Below, piece after piece: positions 26,372 to 34,444 of a DNA stretch of 64,000 nt. Numbering within the stretch: position 1 is the stretch's first letter; every line of letters begins with the position of its first letter. Origin of the DNA: Longimicrobiales bacterium (GTDB lineage Bacteria; Gemmatimonadota; Gemmatimonadetes; Longimicrobiales; Gaopeijiaceae); contig JANQDZ010000002.1 in NCBI GenBank assembly GCA_028278645.1, positions 1 through 64,000 on the forward strand, in the 5' to 3' direction. The notes beneath the pieces are model-generated. The model searched no databases and was not told the DNA's origin. It saw only the letters and a program-made list of their open reading frames with translations. Position numbers and translations under genes: made by a program.

Positions 26372-26398
26372 AAAAAACCCGGCTATTTCAGCCGGGTT
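26372..26398 (-). terminator. Terminator of the tRNA operon
   Basis: On the minus strand a 9-base stem (AACCCGGCT paired with AGCCGGGTT, 26376-26398) with a 5-base loop is followed by six T residues. It lies just after tRNA-Val and before the AAA ATPase gene. Confidence 0.88.
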
Positions 26399-26404
26399 CT
26401 TTCA

Positions 26405-26477
26405 TGGCCGCTGCTGGACTCGAACCAGCGACCCCATCGATGTGAGCGATGTGCTCTGCCAACTGAGCTAAGCGGCC
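26405..26477 (-). tRNA. tRNA-Val (anticodon CAC)
   Basis: A 73-base cloverleaf with acceptor GGCCGCT/AGCGGCC, D arm GCTC/GAGC, anticodon stem CATCG/CGATG with loop CTCACAT, and T arm GCTGG-TTCGAGT-CCAGC. Anticodon CAC reads GUG valine codons. The 3-prime CCA is not encoded. Confidence 0.96.
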
Positions 26478-26554
26478 TTACTACCTGGACCTGCTCGCGG
26501 CCCTGAAGCCAGGGCCCCAACGAGTCGGCCAGGCCTCGCGGCCTGGCGGAGCAA

Positions 26555-26627
26555 TACCCCCAGGGGGAATCGAACCCCCGTCTCCTGGCTGAGAACCAGG
26601 TATCCTGGGCCACTAGACGATGGGGGC
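26555..26627 (-). tRNA. tRNA-Glu (anticodon CTC)
   Basis: The sequence folds as a glutamate tRNA with acceptor GCCCCCA/TGGGGGT (first pair G-U), D-region GTCTAGTGGCCCAGGA, anticodon stem CCTGG/CCAGG around loop TTCTCAG (CTC) and T arm GGGGG-TTCGATT-CCCCC. It is upstream of tRNA-Val in the same direction, with a 77-base spacer that contains a 7-base hairpin (26529-26546). CCA is not encoded. Confidence 0.94.
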
Positions 26628-26664
26628 AATCAGCCCGACAAACACCAACTCCAGGGCGGCCCTA

Positions 26665-26693
26665 AAAATACCCAAAGGAAAAGTGTGCCTCAA
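26665..26693 (-). promoter_or_regulatory. Promoter of the tRNA-Glu/tRNA-Val operon
   Basis: The minus strand has TTGAGG (26693-26688), a 17-base spacer and TATTTT (26670-26665), followed by a GC-rich discriminator (AGGGCCGCCC). That discriminator is typical of stable-RNA promoters under stringent control. It lies 38 bases before tRNA-Glu. Confidence 0.55.
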
Positions 26694-26776
26694 CCCCTAC
26701 CGGGACCACTTGCGCGTACCATTATGTTATTCCCCCTGCCACCATATCGGTGCACGGGTTTCGAGCAAGGGAAACC

Positions 26777-27067
26777 ATGAGCGAAAAGCTGAACAAACAG
26801 TCCGTCCAGGGATGGCTGGAAAAACGCCCCGGGTGGAAAGCGAAAAAAGACCGTCTGGTGAAGGAGTTCGAGTTTAAATCGTTCCGGGACACGATCGTCT
26901 TCGTCAACCGGATTGCCAGCCTGGCAGACGAAACCGGCGACCGGCCGGACATCGACATCCGAAACGAGATGGTACGCTTGAGCCTCACCACACCCGAGGT
27001 TGGCGGTATCACCCAAAAAGACTTGGATCTGGCTCAGCGCATCGACTTCGCGACTTCGGCCCGCTAG
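26777..27067 (+). CDS. Pterin-4a-carbinolamine dehydratase-like protein lacking catalytic histidines
   Basis: A 96-residue protein starting MSEKLNKQSVQGWLEKRPGWK. It aligns over its whole length with the PCD/DCoH fold, including FKSFRDTIVFVNRIASLADE and GGITQKDLDLAQRID. The active-site HHP is replaced by DRP (residues 55-57), and the later conserved His of the S/T-T-H segment is Pro73. All three histidines used for dehydration of the hydroxypterin are thus absent. It is therefore probably not a working dehydratase; a binding or structural role is more likely. It is a single gene. Confidence 0.78.
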   Translation: MSEKLNKQSVQGWLEKRPGWKAKKDRLVKEFEFKSFRDTIVFVNRIASLADETGDRPDIDIRNEMVRLSLTTPEVGGITQKDLDLAQRIDFATSAR

Positions 27068-27130
27068 TCGGCCCAAACAACCCCACCATCTCCCCTCCTC
27101 GGGATCCACCATCCTCGGGACCCCCTCGCC

Positions 27131-27856
27131 TCAGGGTTCGGTCGGACCCGGCGCCCCCTCACCCTCCTGCTTGTCCAGGAGGAAGTCCCTGATCAGCGCG
27201 AACGTCTCCTCATGGTCCAAGAGCCCTTGGTGTGTGGGGCAGCAGATCACCTGATCGTCGATCCCGAGGGGAGAGGCGCCGTACCCGGGGACCACCGTGA
27301 GGTCCAGTGGGGTCCGGATGGCGAGGGAGCTCACCCACCGCTGGGGCCATCCCCTCCGTTGACGTTCCCTCAGGAACTCGCTGTTGGGTATCATCTCCGG
27401 GCCCCCGTCCCCCCATGCCAGATAGGCCGTCACGGTACCCTGGAAGGGAGTGGCCAGGAAGACCACTCGGTTGATGGGGAGAGCGCCCTGCTGTTCCTGA
27501 AGGAGGAACCATACCGCCAAGCCCCCCATGGAGTGGGCGACGACATCCAGGGTCGGGGCCCCTGTCTCCCTCAAGACCGAAGCGATGGCTTCCTCCAGCT
27601 CTGCAGCATGGGCCACGCTACTCCCCACCGGATCATCGAACTCCAGCAGGAAAATTTTCTCCTCGCCCCACCCCTCCCGTTCGAGACGTTCCTTCAAAGC
27701 CATCAGGTCCATGGTCCGGCCCAGCCACCCTGGAACGAGGAGGACGGGTCGGTGTTCCTGCGGCTGATCCTGGCCGGGAGTTGCCGGAATCTCTTGGGCA
27801 AACCCCGAGAGACTCCCCAAGAAGAGACAGACGAGAATCCAGGATACCGGCCTCAA
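27131..27856 (-). CDS. Secreted lipase/esterase (alpha/beta hydrolase)
   Basis: A 241-residue exported hydrolase with signal peptide WILVCLFLGSLSGFAQ. TTG 27856 has GGAGG upstream at suitable spacing. The oxyanion motif is VLLVPGWLG and the nucleophile Ser109 lies in DVVAHSMGGLAVW; NRVVFLATPFQGT follows. The probable base His lies near the C-terminus (QGLLDHEETF). It belongs to the triacylglycerol lipase/PGAP1-like group. Confidence 0.82.
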   Translation of the reverse strand: MRPVSWILVCLFLGSLSGFAQEIPATPGQDQPQEHRPVLLVPGWLGRTMDLMALKERLEREGWGEEKIFLLEFDDPVGSSVAHAAELEEAIASVLRETGAPTLDVVAHSMGGLAVWFLLQEQQGALPINRVVFLATPFQGTVTAYLAWGDGGPEMIPNSEFLRERQRRGWPQRWVSSLAIRTPLDLTVVPGYGASPLGIDDQVICCPTHQGLLDHEETFALIRDFLLDKQEGEGAPGPTEP

Positions 27857-27897
27857 CGGCGTTGCCTCCGAAGGCCTCTTCCGTATCTTTTTTTAGT

Positions 27898-27924
27898 GGC
27901 CGGCCCCTTTGAAGGGCGCCGGCC
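27898..27924. other. Strong hairpin between the lipase and SDR genes
   Basis: GGCCGGC-CCCT-TTGA-AGGG-C-GCCGGCC forms a long stem with one bulge, 31 bases before the SDR ATG. No T-run follows on either strand, so it is not a normal terminator; a 5-prime leader structure is possible. Confidence 0.4.
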
Positions 27925-27954
27925 TCTCTTCTCATTCATTCGGAGCAGGTCGGA

Positions 27955-28746
27955 ATGTCGGAAGACATTGGAAAGGGTCGGTGGGCCCTGATCCTCGGTG
28001 CGTCCAGCGGATTTGGTGAAGCGTGCGCCCGATCCTTGGCCGAAGCCGGATTTAACATCTTCGGCGTTCACCTGGATCGTCGTGCAGGCCTGGAGCATGT
28101 GAAGGTCTTAAAGGCTGAGTTGGAGGCTACGGGCCAACAGGCTCACTTTTTCAACATCAACGCGGCCGACCCAGAAAAGATGGAGGACGCCCTCGAGGAA
28201 ATGAAGGGCCTATTGGGCCCCGACGAGGACATCGGCGTTCTGATGCACTCCTTGGCATTCGGTACGCTCCGACCATACGTAGGCGACGGCTCCGTTTCGG
28301 CTAGCCAGATGGACATGACGCTCCGAGTCATGGCCCACTCCCTCGTTGATTGGACCCAGGCGACGATTCGAAGGGGTATGCTGGGAGAGGGCGCCAGGGT
28401 TTTTGCCATGACCTCCTCCGGATCCAACCGGATCATCCCCAGCTACGGTCCGGTGTCGGCTGCCAAATCAGCCCTGGAGTCCCACTGCCGCCAGCTCGCC
28501 TATGAGCTGGCGCCCCTCGGGATCACAGTAAATGCATTGCGGGGAGGGGTAACCGACACACCGGCCCTTCGGAAGATTCCCGGAAACGATCTCCTCATCG
28601 ACGGTGCAACCGCCCGGAATCCCTCGGGCCGCCTCACCACACCCGAGGATGTGGCTGATGCGGTGATCTCCCTTTGCTCACCAAAAGCCCACTGGATCAC
28701 GGGGAACGTCATCAACGTCGACGGCGGGGAGGAGATCGTCGGGTAG
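27955..28746 (+). CDS. Enoyl-ACP-reductase-type short-chain dehydrogenase (FabL/FabI-like)
   Basis: A 263-residue SDR with the nucleotide motif ALILGASSGFGEACARSLA. The active site is Tyr164-x6-Lys171 (SYGPVSAAKSAL) rather than the YxxxK of classical SDRs. Y-x6-K is the hallmark of enoyl-ACP reductases FabI and FabL, so reduction of enoyl-ACP in fatty-acid synthesis is the likely role. The AEAGFNIFGVHLDRR cofactor region suggests NADPH. ATG 27955 follows GGAGCAGG. Confidence 0.82.
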   Translation: MSEDIGKGRWALILGASSGFGEACARSLAEAGFNIFGVHLDRRAGLEHVKVLKAELEATGQQAHFFNINAADPEKMEDALEEMKGLLGPDEDIGVLMHSLAFGTLRPYVGDGSVSASQMDMTLRVMAHSLVDWTQATIRRGMLGEGARVFAMTSSGSNRIIPSYGPVSAAKSALESHCRQLAYELAPLGITVNALRGGVTDTPALRKIPGNDLLIDGATARNPSGRLTTPEDVADAVISLCSPKAHWITGNVINVDGGEEIVG

Positions 28747-28756
28747 GGACCGTTCC

Positions 28757-30109
28757 CTACTCCGCCAGGGCGCCTCGGATCGCTTCCTCCAATTTGGGAA
28801 CCACCCACTCAACCTGGTCCTGCCTGATGACCAGCGGCGGCGAGAGCTCCAGGACATGCCCGTAGGCCCCTGCCGGTAGAACCAGGATTCCCTCCCGGAG
28901 GGCCAGTGTCGCTGCCCGAACGGCTGCCTTCCTCAGAGGTGCGCCTGTGCTGGGATCCCGGAGGTCGACTCCCACGAAAAGGCCCCTCCCCCTCACCTCC
29001 GCAACGCTCGGGATGGCAGCCAGGGCTTCCCTGAGAAGTCCCAGGAGGGTCTCACCCATGATCTTGGAACGGTTCACCAGGTCGCCGGCGGCCAACTCCT
29101 TCAGGAAAGCAGTCCCGGCGGCGCAGGCCAAAGGGTTTCCGAGAAAAGTACTGGTGTGGATCGCTTCCCCCCGGCTGGGCGGCCAAGCGTTCATGATCCT
29201 CGCCGGGCCCACGCACGCGCTGAGGGGGAGGCCACCACCCAGCCCCTTCCCCAAACAGAGAAGGTCGGGAACGACGCCCTCGTGCAAGAAACCAAAGAGG
29301 GCACCGGTTCGGCCGAGGCCGGTGAATATCTCGTCGAAGATCAGGAGGGCTTTGGCATTCCAGGTCAGGTCGGCCAGAGCTTCCAGATATCCCGGAGGAG
29401 GGATCCGTACGCCGGCTCGGCCCTGGATGGGTTCGATGATGACGGCACCAACTTCGTCCCCGCCGTCACCCTCCCGGAGCAGCCAGCGGATCTTGTCCAA
29501 GCCTCTTTTGATCTCCTTCTTGCCCTCCCCCGGCTTCGGGTAAGGTGCGAAGCGCACACCTTCATAGAGGCGAGAGAGGAAGGGCCCTCTGAAATCTTCA
29601 CGGTAGGTGGTGGCGAGGGACCCGAGGGTAAGGCCGTGATACGCTCCTTCAAAAGCCAGAATGCCTGGCCGACCATTCACCAGCAGAGCGGTTTTCAGCG
29701 CGGCCTCCACGGCCTCTGACCCGGACGAACCGAGGATCGCCCGGCTGTCGGGCCAAGGCCCCAAAGCGGCCAGAGCTTCCAGGAACTCCACCTTCGCCGC
29801 AGGAGGGTGGACGTCTCCCATCCCGTGGATCAGACGATCGGACTGGGCCCGGATCCCATCCACCACCCCCTCCGGGGTGTGGCCGGCAACGGAGACGCCG
29901 AATGCACCCGTCAAGTCGAGGTAGACGTTCCCATCCACGTCTCGAACGTTGGCGCCCCGAGCCGCTTCCCAGAAGACGGGGGATTCGGGGGTCAGATGGG
30001 TGATGTTCCGGGACTCCACATGGGAGAGACGATCGGCCATCTCCAGGGACCGAGGTCCAGGAGGGGGGGCAACAATGGTTGGGAGGAGACCTCCGAGTTC
30101 TTCCGACAC
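28757..30109 (-). CDS. Class III PLP-dependent aminotransferase
   Basis: A 450-residue fold-type I aminotransferase of the acetylornithine/GABA/ornithine group. Landmarks are ILGSSGSEAVEAALKTA, FEGAYHGLTLGSLA, IIEPIQGRAGVRIPPPGYL, the cofactor Asp259 (LIFDEIFTGLGRTG) and the Schiff-base Lys288 (LLCLGKGLGGGLPLSA). GTG 30109 is the longest start; a later ATG (MADRLSHVE) is possible because no ribosome site precedes the GTG. The substrate is not fixed; 4-aminobutyrate or a diamine is plausible. Confidence 0.9.
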   Translation of the reverse strand: MSEELGGLLPTIVAPPPGPRSLEMADRLSHVESRNITHLTPESPVFWEAARGANVRDVDGNVYLDLTGAFGVSVAGHTPEGVVDGIRAQSDRLIHGMGDVHPPAAKVEFLEALAALGPWPDSRAILGSSGSEAVEAALKTALLVNGRPGILAFEGAYHGLTLGSLATTYREDFRGPFLSRLYEGVRFAPYPKPGEGKKEIKRGLDKIRWLLREGDGGDEVGAVIIEPIQGRAGVRIPPPGYLEALADLTWNAKALLIFDEIFTGLGRTGALFGFLHEGVVPDLLCLGKGLGGGLPLSACVGPARIMNAWPPSRGEAIHTSTFLGNPLACAAGTAFLKELAAGDLVNRSKIMGETLLGLLREALAAIPSVAEVRGRGLFVGVDLRDPSTGAPLRKAAVRAATLALREGILVLPAGAYGHVLELSPPLVIRQDQVEWVVPKLEEAIRGALAE

Positions 30110-30354
30110 CGTCTATATCGGCTCCGGTCGAGTTCTCTGAAAGCCGCATTGGCTACGAAAAGGGCACAGGAGCCGGGCTTCCAGCCGAGCCCTCGCCAAA
30201 GGTCCGGTCCGGATGTGTTTCATGCAAGCACGTCCCTCCCCACCAGCCCACCCCATTCCCGCCCGGAACCTCGGCTGGCACCCCCCAGCCCCGATGGGTA
30301 GGTTGGCCCTGTCTGATTCCCCGATCGTACGGCAGAACAACGAGGATTCCGCTC
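30110..30354. other. Divergent promoter region, 245 bases
   Basis: The space between the aminotransferase and the Cys/Met enzyme. A hairpin GGCTGG-CACCCC-CCAGCC (30273-30290) lies 65 bases before the downstream ATG. I see no convincing riboswitch fold, promoter pair or small gene. Confidence 0.4.
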
Positions 30355-31632
30355 ATGTGGGACAAGAAGGCTAAACAGAAGATCGGCGACAGGGAGTTGA
30401 TGCCCGAGAGCTTGATGATGAGCTACGGCTACCGACCTGACTGGTCGGAGGGGGCCGTGAAAGCACCCATCTTCGCCACATCTACCTTCGTCTTCGAAAC
30501 CGCGGAAGCCGGGAAGGAGTTTTTCGCCCGGGCGTATGGCCTGGTGGAAACGCACCCCGACGATGAGACGGGCCTCATCTATTCCCGATTGAACAACCCC
30601 AGCCTGGAGATCCTGGAGGACCGCCTCACCCTCTGGGACGGAGCGGAGGCGGCAGCCGTTTTCACCAGTGGCATGGCGGCCATATCCACCACAGCTCTCA
30701 CCTTCCTCCGCCCGGGAGACCTTGTCGTCTTCAGCGAGCCATCCTACGGGGGTACAGAGTACCTCTTCCATGAGGTTCTTCCACAAATGGGGATCGACGT
30801 GGCCTGCTTCAGGTCGTCCGATGGCGAGGCTGGCATCAGGAATGTCCTGGAGGAAGGGGACAACAAGGACCGAGTCCGGATGATCTGTTTGGAGACGCCC
30901 TCAAATCCCACGAACGACCTCGTGGACATCCAGGCCTGCGCCAAGGTCGCCAAAGACTACAGCACGGAGGAGCGGGAGGTGCTGGTCACGGTGGACAACA
31001 CCTTCCTGGGCCCCGTCTTCCAACAGCCGCTGAAACACGGTGCCGATCTCGTGATCTACTCCCTCACGAAATACGTGGGCGGCCACTCGGACCTCATCGC
31101 CGGAGCCGTCTTGGGGAGTAAAGAACACGTGGACATGGTGAAAGGAACGCGGACATTCTTCGGGAACATTGCCGGGCCCTTCACCGGGTTCCTCCTCATG
31201 CGAAGCCTGGAAACGCTGAAGGTCCGGATGATCCAGGAGACGGAGAACGCGAAGAAGTTGGCTGATTACCTCACAGAGCACCCCAAAGTGGCCACGGTCA
31301 GCTACCTGGGCCTTTTGAAGGAGGGCGACGAGGGATACGAGATCTACCGGACCCACTGTTCGGGACCGGGATCCATGATCGCCTTCGAGGTCCAAGGCGG
31401 GGAGGAGGAAGCGTTCCGATTCTTGAACGCCCTCAAGCTCATCAAGCTGGCGGTGAGTCTCGGAGGCACCGAGTCATTGGCGGAACACCCGGGGGCCATG
31501 ACCCATTCCGACATCCCTGCGGAAGACCAGGGGAAGATCGGCATCACCCCAGCCATGGTACGTATCTCTGTCGGACTGGAGGACCCGGACGACCTCATAG
31601 CCGATGTGGCCCAAGCCCTGGATAAAGTCTGA
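30355..31632 (+). CDS. Cys/Met-metabolism PLP enzyme (cystathionine gamma-synthase/methionine gamma-lyase type)
   Basis: A 425-residue trans-sulfuration enzyme. Visible are APIFATSTFVFETAEAG, the cofactor-loop segment FTSGMAAISTTALTF, FSEPSYGGTEYLF, ICLETPSNPTNDLVDI, VDNTFLGPVFQQPLKHGADLVIYS and the Schiff-base Lys239 in SLTKYVGGHSDLIAG. The C-terminal VSLGGTESLAEHPGAMTHS motif is also present. Which reaction (cystathionine synthesis, cystathionine lysis or methionine cleavage) is not decidable from motifs alone. ATG 30355 is chosen by alignment to family starts. Confidence 0.92.
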   Translation: MWDKKAKQKIGDRELMPESLMMSYGYRPDWSEGAVKAPIFATSTFVFETAEAGKEFFARAYGLVETHPDDETGLIYSRLNNPSLEILEDRLTLWDGAEAAAVFTSGMAAISTTALTFLRPGDLVVFSEPSYGGTEYLFHEVLPQMGIDVACFRSSDGEAGIRNVLEEGDNKDRVRMICLETPSNPTNDLVDIQACAKVAKDYSTEEREVLVTVDNTFLGPVFQQPLKHGADLVIYSLTKYVGGHSDLIAGAVLGSKEHVDMVKGTRTFFGNIAGPFTGFLLMRSLETLKVRMIQETENAKKLADYLTEHPKVATVSYLGLLKEGDEGYEIYRTHCSGPGSMIAFEVQGGEEEAFRFLNALKLIKLAVSLGGTESLAEHPGAMTHSDIPAEDQGKIGITPAMVRISVGLEDPDDLIADVAQALDKV

Positions 31633-31708
31633 CTCCACTTCGGGCTGAGGGGCTTTTTTCGTGCGGTGCCGGCCGTACCCGCACGAACCCTAGTCCAGGA
31701 AACTCACG

Positions 31709-32677
31709 CTAGAGGATCCAGGTACCCATCCACAAGTAGGTGCCCAGTAGGAGGGCGCCCTCCCACCGCCGTATGCGGTACTCTCCCTTGGACATTGGGG
31801 AGAGGCTTACCAGCAGAACCAACAAGGAAAGCGTCACAACAGCGGGAAGCTCTACCCAGTGGACGCCTGGGTCAACCGCAATGGGCTTAATCACACCGGT
31901 GATTCCCAGAACCGCCAGGAGATTGAAGATGTTGGAGCCGATGACGTTCCCTACTGCTATATCGGTCTGCTTCCGGGCGGCGGCCATGATGGAGGTCGCC
32001 AGTTCGGGGAGAGACGTGCCGATGGCCACCACCGTGAGGCCCATTCCGAGCTCGCTGATGCCCAGGTTCCTTGAGAGGTAGATGGCGGACTCGACGATGG
32101 CCCTCCCTCCCATCAGAAGCCCGGCAGTGCCGGCGAGAAGGAAACCGATGTCCTGGACGATCGCCAGCGTTTTCCTCGGCTTCACCCCTTTAGCTCTTTG
32201 GGAGTACTCGGAGAGGAGAGGGGCCGGGGCCTTCCGCCCCCGGTAAAAGACGTAGGTGAGGTAGCCCGCCAAACAGGCCACGAGGATTCCACCTTCCCAC
32301 CTGTCCACCTCATGATCCAGGATTATGGGGAAGAGCAGAACGGTCAGGAGGATCATGATGGGGATCTCCCTCCGAACCACCCGATCTGCCACAAGAAGGG
32401 GCCTGACCATGGCCGTAATCCCGAGAATCAGTCCGATATTGGCGAGATTCGATCCAAGGACGTTCCCGACGGCGATGTCGGCGTTCCCCCTGAGGGTCGC
32501 CAGAATGGCCACGATCAGCTCCGGAGCCGAAGTGCCTAGAGACACCACGGTGAGGCCGATGACAATTGGGCTCAGACCCAGGCTCCCCTGCAGCCCCGCC
32601 GCGCCACGGACCATCCAATCCGCGCCAAAGTAGAGGGCGGCAAAACCAGCCAGGAGGAGGAGGACCATCACCAGCAT
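31709..32677 (-). CDS. Calcium/sodium exchanger (CaCA family)
   Basis: A 322-residue membrane antiporter with about 10 helices. The two alpha repeats are plain: GLTVVSLGTSAPELIVAIL...VGNVLGSNLANIG and GLTVVAIGTSLPELATSIM...VGNVIGSNIFNLL. These contain the GTSxPE and GNxxGSN ion-binding motifs of YrbG-like exchangers. GAGGGGA precedes ATG 32677. Likely role: calcium export coupled to sodium. Confidence 0.95.
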   Translation of the reverse strand: MLVMVLLLLAGFAALYFGADWMVRGAAGLQGSLGLSPIVIGLTVVSLGTSAPELIVAILATLRGNADIAVGNVLGSNLANIGLILGITAMVRPLLVADRVVRREIPIMILLTVLLFPIILDHEVDRWEGGILVACLAGYLTYVFYRGRKAPAPLLSEYSQRAKGVKPRKTLAIVQDIGFLLAGTAGLLMGGRAIVESAIYLSRNLGISELGMGLTVVAIGTSLPELATSIMAAARKQTDIAVGNVIGSNIFNLLAVLGITGVIKPIAVDPGVHWVELPAVVTLSLLVLLVSLSPMSKGEYRIRRWEGALLLGTYLWMGTWIL

Positions 32678-32687
32678 AACATTCCCC

Positions 32688-34442
32688 TCAACGCTGGCGT
32701 CTCCTATTCCTCCAGGCCTGAAAATCCTCGAGATTCATCGCGTTTAACACGTCTCCTGGTTCCAGCCACCCCCGGCGGGCTTGATCCACACCGTACCGCA
32801 TGAGGTCCAGGTCCTGCGCGGAGTGGGCGTCGGTGCTGATGGCAACCTTCACCCCGAGCTCTTTGGCCCTCCGCAGGTGCCGATCATGCAGGTCCAACCT
32901 GGACGGATGGGCGTTCAGCTCCACAGCCACATCCAGATTCGCTGCGGCCGAGAGGACCGCGTCCACATCCATGGCGAACGGCTCCCTCCGGTTCAGGATT
33001 CGACCGGTGGGGTGGGCCAGGATATCGACCTCGGGGTGCTCCAGGGCCCTGATGACCCGATCCGTCATCTCTGTCATCGGCATATTCATGAAGGAGTGAA
33101 CCGAGACCAACACGAGGTCCAACCCGGCCAGGATCTCGTCGGGCATGTCCAGCGAGCCGTCCTTCAGGATGTCCACCTCGAGGCTGCGGAACAGGTGGAT
33201 CCCATCCACGGTCTCTCGGACTTTCTCCACTTCCTCCCACTGTTCCCGGACCTGAGGGGGCTTCATGCCCCCCGCCACCGTGACCGCCTGACTGTGATCG
33301 GTAATGGAGTGGTACTCGTAGCCCCGATCTCTGCAGACCTCGACCATCTCCTGAAGCGTGTTTGCCCCGTCGCTCCATGTGCTATGCATCTGGAGGTCTC
33401 CACGGATGTGCCGGAGCTCAAGAGTGCCCGGGAGCCGGCCTTCCTTAGCCGCTTCAATCTCACCCCGGTTTTCCCGGAGGAGTGGGCTGATCCATGGCAG
33501 GCCGACGGACTCAAACACGTCGGTTTCTTCCGAACCTCCAATCTTCTCTCCTTCTGGGCCCCCACCTCCGCCTTCCCCTTCCGAAAACACTCCGTACTCG
33601 TTGATCTTCAGGCCCTTCTTCACCCCCAGTGTCCGAACCGCAACGTTGTGCTCCTTCGAGCCGGAGAAGTAGTGGAGGGCCGCGCCAAAGGAATCCCTCG
33701 GAATGATCCGCAAATCAACGGGAAGGCCGGAGCGGAGGACGATCCTGCCCTTCGTTCCGCCGGCGGCCTCGATCCTCATTGCCCCAGGGAAGGCCTGGAA
33801 CCTCTCCATGACCTGTTCCTGTCCCTCTTCGCAAAGCACGAGGAGGTCGATGTCCCCCACCGTCTCCCTACGACGGCGGTAGCTCCCGGCCACCTCCACC
33901 CGCTCGACTCTGTCGTCTTCTTCCAGATGCCGGAGGAGGGGTTGGATCAGGACATCCACATCGGAGAGGAGAAACCTGCCCTGGTGTTTCCGGAAATCCT
34001 GGATGGATCGGCCGATCTTCTCGGCACTCTTCTTTCCGAAACCGGGGAGCCCAGCCACCTGGTCCGCCTCGAGGGCCTCTTCCAGCTCATCGATAGAGGT
34101 AACTTCGAGCTCTTCCCAGAGTCGTTTTGCCTTCTTCGGACCAACACCATCCAACCGGATCAGATCGGTGAGGCTTCGAGGAACCTGTTCCCCCAAAGCC
34201 TCCAAGGCTGTCAGCTCACCCCACTCCACCAACTCCCGGATATGGTTGGCCATCTCCTTCCCGATACCTGGGAGCTCCGTCAGGTCCTCTTCGTCCTCCA
34301 CCATGGATGCGAGGGAGCGGGTGAGATCGTTGATGGTTCGGACGGCGTTCCGGTAGGCTCTGATCCGAAAGGGGTTGGATCCCTTTATCTCGAGGAGATC
34401 TCCGAACTCTTGCAGGACCGCGGCGATCTCTATGTTTTCCAC
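32688..34442 (-). CDS. polX: DNA polymerase X with PHP domain
   Basis: A 584-residue repair polymerase. N-terminal helix-hairpin-helix motifs (LPGIGKEMANHI, LDGVGPKKAKRL, LPGFGKKSAEKI) are followed by the nucleotidyltransferase motif GSYRRRRETVGDIDLLV with catalytic Asp197 and Asp199, and third Asp243 in VDLRIIP. The C-terminal PHP domain (GDLQMHSTWSDG, SITDHS, DILAHPTGR, STDAHS) carries a metal cluster with 3-prime exonuclease or endonuclease activity. It starts at GTG 34442, two bases after the ligA stop, so the two are coupled. Confidence 0.95.
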   Translation of the reverse strand: MENIEIAAVLQEFGDLLEIKGSNPFRIRAYRNAVRTINDLTRSLASMVEDEEDLTELPGIGKEMANHIRELVEWGELTALEALGEQVPRSLTDLIRLDGVGPKKAKRLWEELEVTSIDELEEALEADQVAGLPGFGKKSAEKIGRSIQDFRKHQGRFLLSDVDVLIQPLLRHLEEDDRVERVEVAGSYRRRRETVGDIDLLVLCEEGQEQVMERFQAFPGAMRIEAAGGTKGRIVLRSGLPVDLRIIPRDSFGAALHYFSGSKEHNVAVRTLGVKKGLKINEYGVFSEGEGGGGGPEGEKIGGSEETDVFESVGLPWISPLLRENRGEIEAAKEGRLPGTLELRHIRGDLQMHSTWSDGANTLQEMVEVCRDRGYEYHSITDHSQAVTVAGGMKPPQVREQWEEVEKVRETVDGIHLFRSLEVDILKDGSLDMPDEILAGLDLVLVSVHSFMNMPMTEMTDRVIRALEHPEVDILAHPTGRILNRREPFAMDVDAVLSAAANLDVAVELNAHPSRLDLHDRHLRRAKELGVKVAISTDAHSAQDLDLMRYGVDQARRGWLEPGDVLNAMNLEDFQAWRNRRRQR

Positions 34443-34444
34443 AA

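Noticed and set aside
26529-26546. Perfect 7-base hairpin between the two tRNAs
   Set aside because: No T-run follows, so not a terminator; probably a processing spacer.
30110-30354. Possible SAM-type riboswitch before the Cys/Met enzyme
   Set aside because: Only one simple hairpin is visible; none of the known SAM riboswitch cores could be matched by eye.
31633-31670. T6 run after the Cys/Met enzyme
   Set aside because: No stable stem precedes it, so I do not call a terminator.
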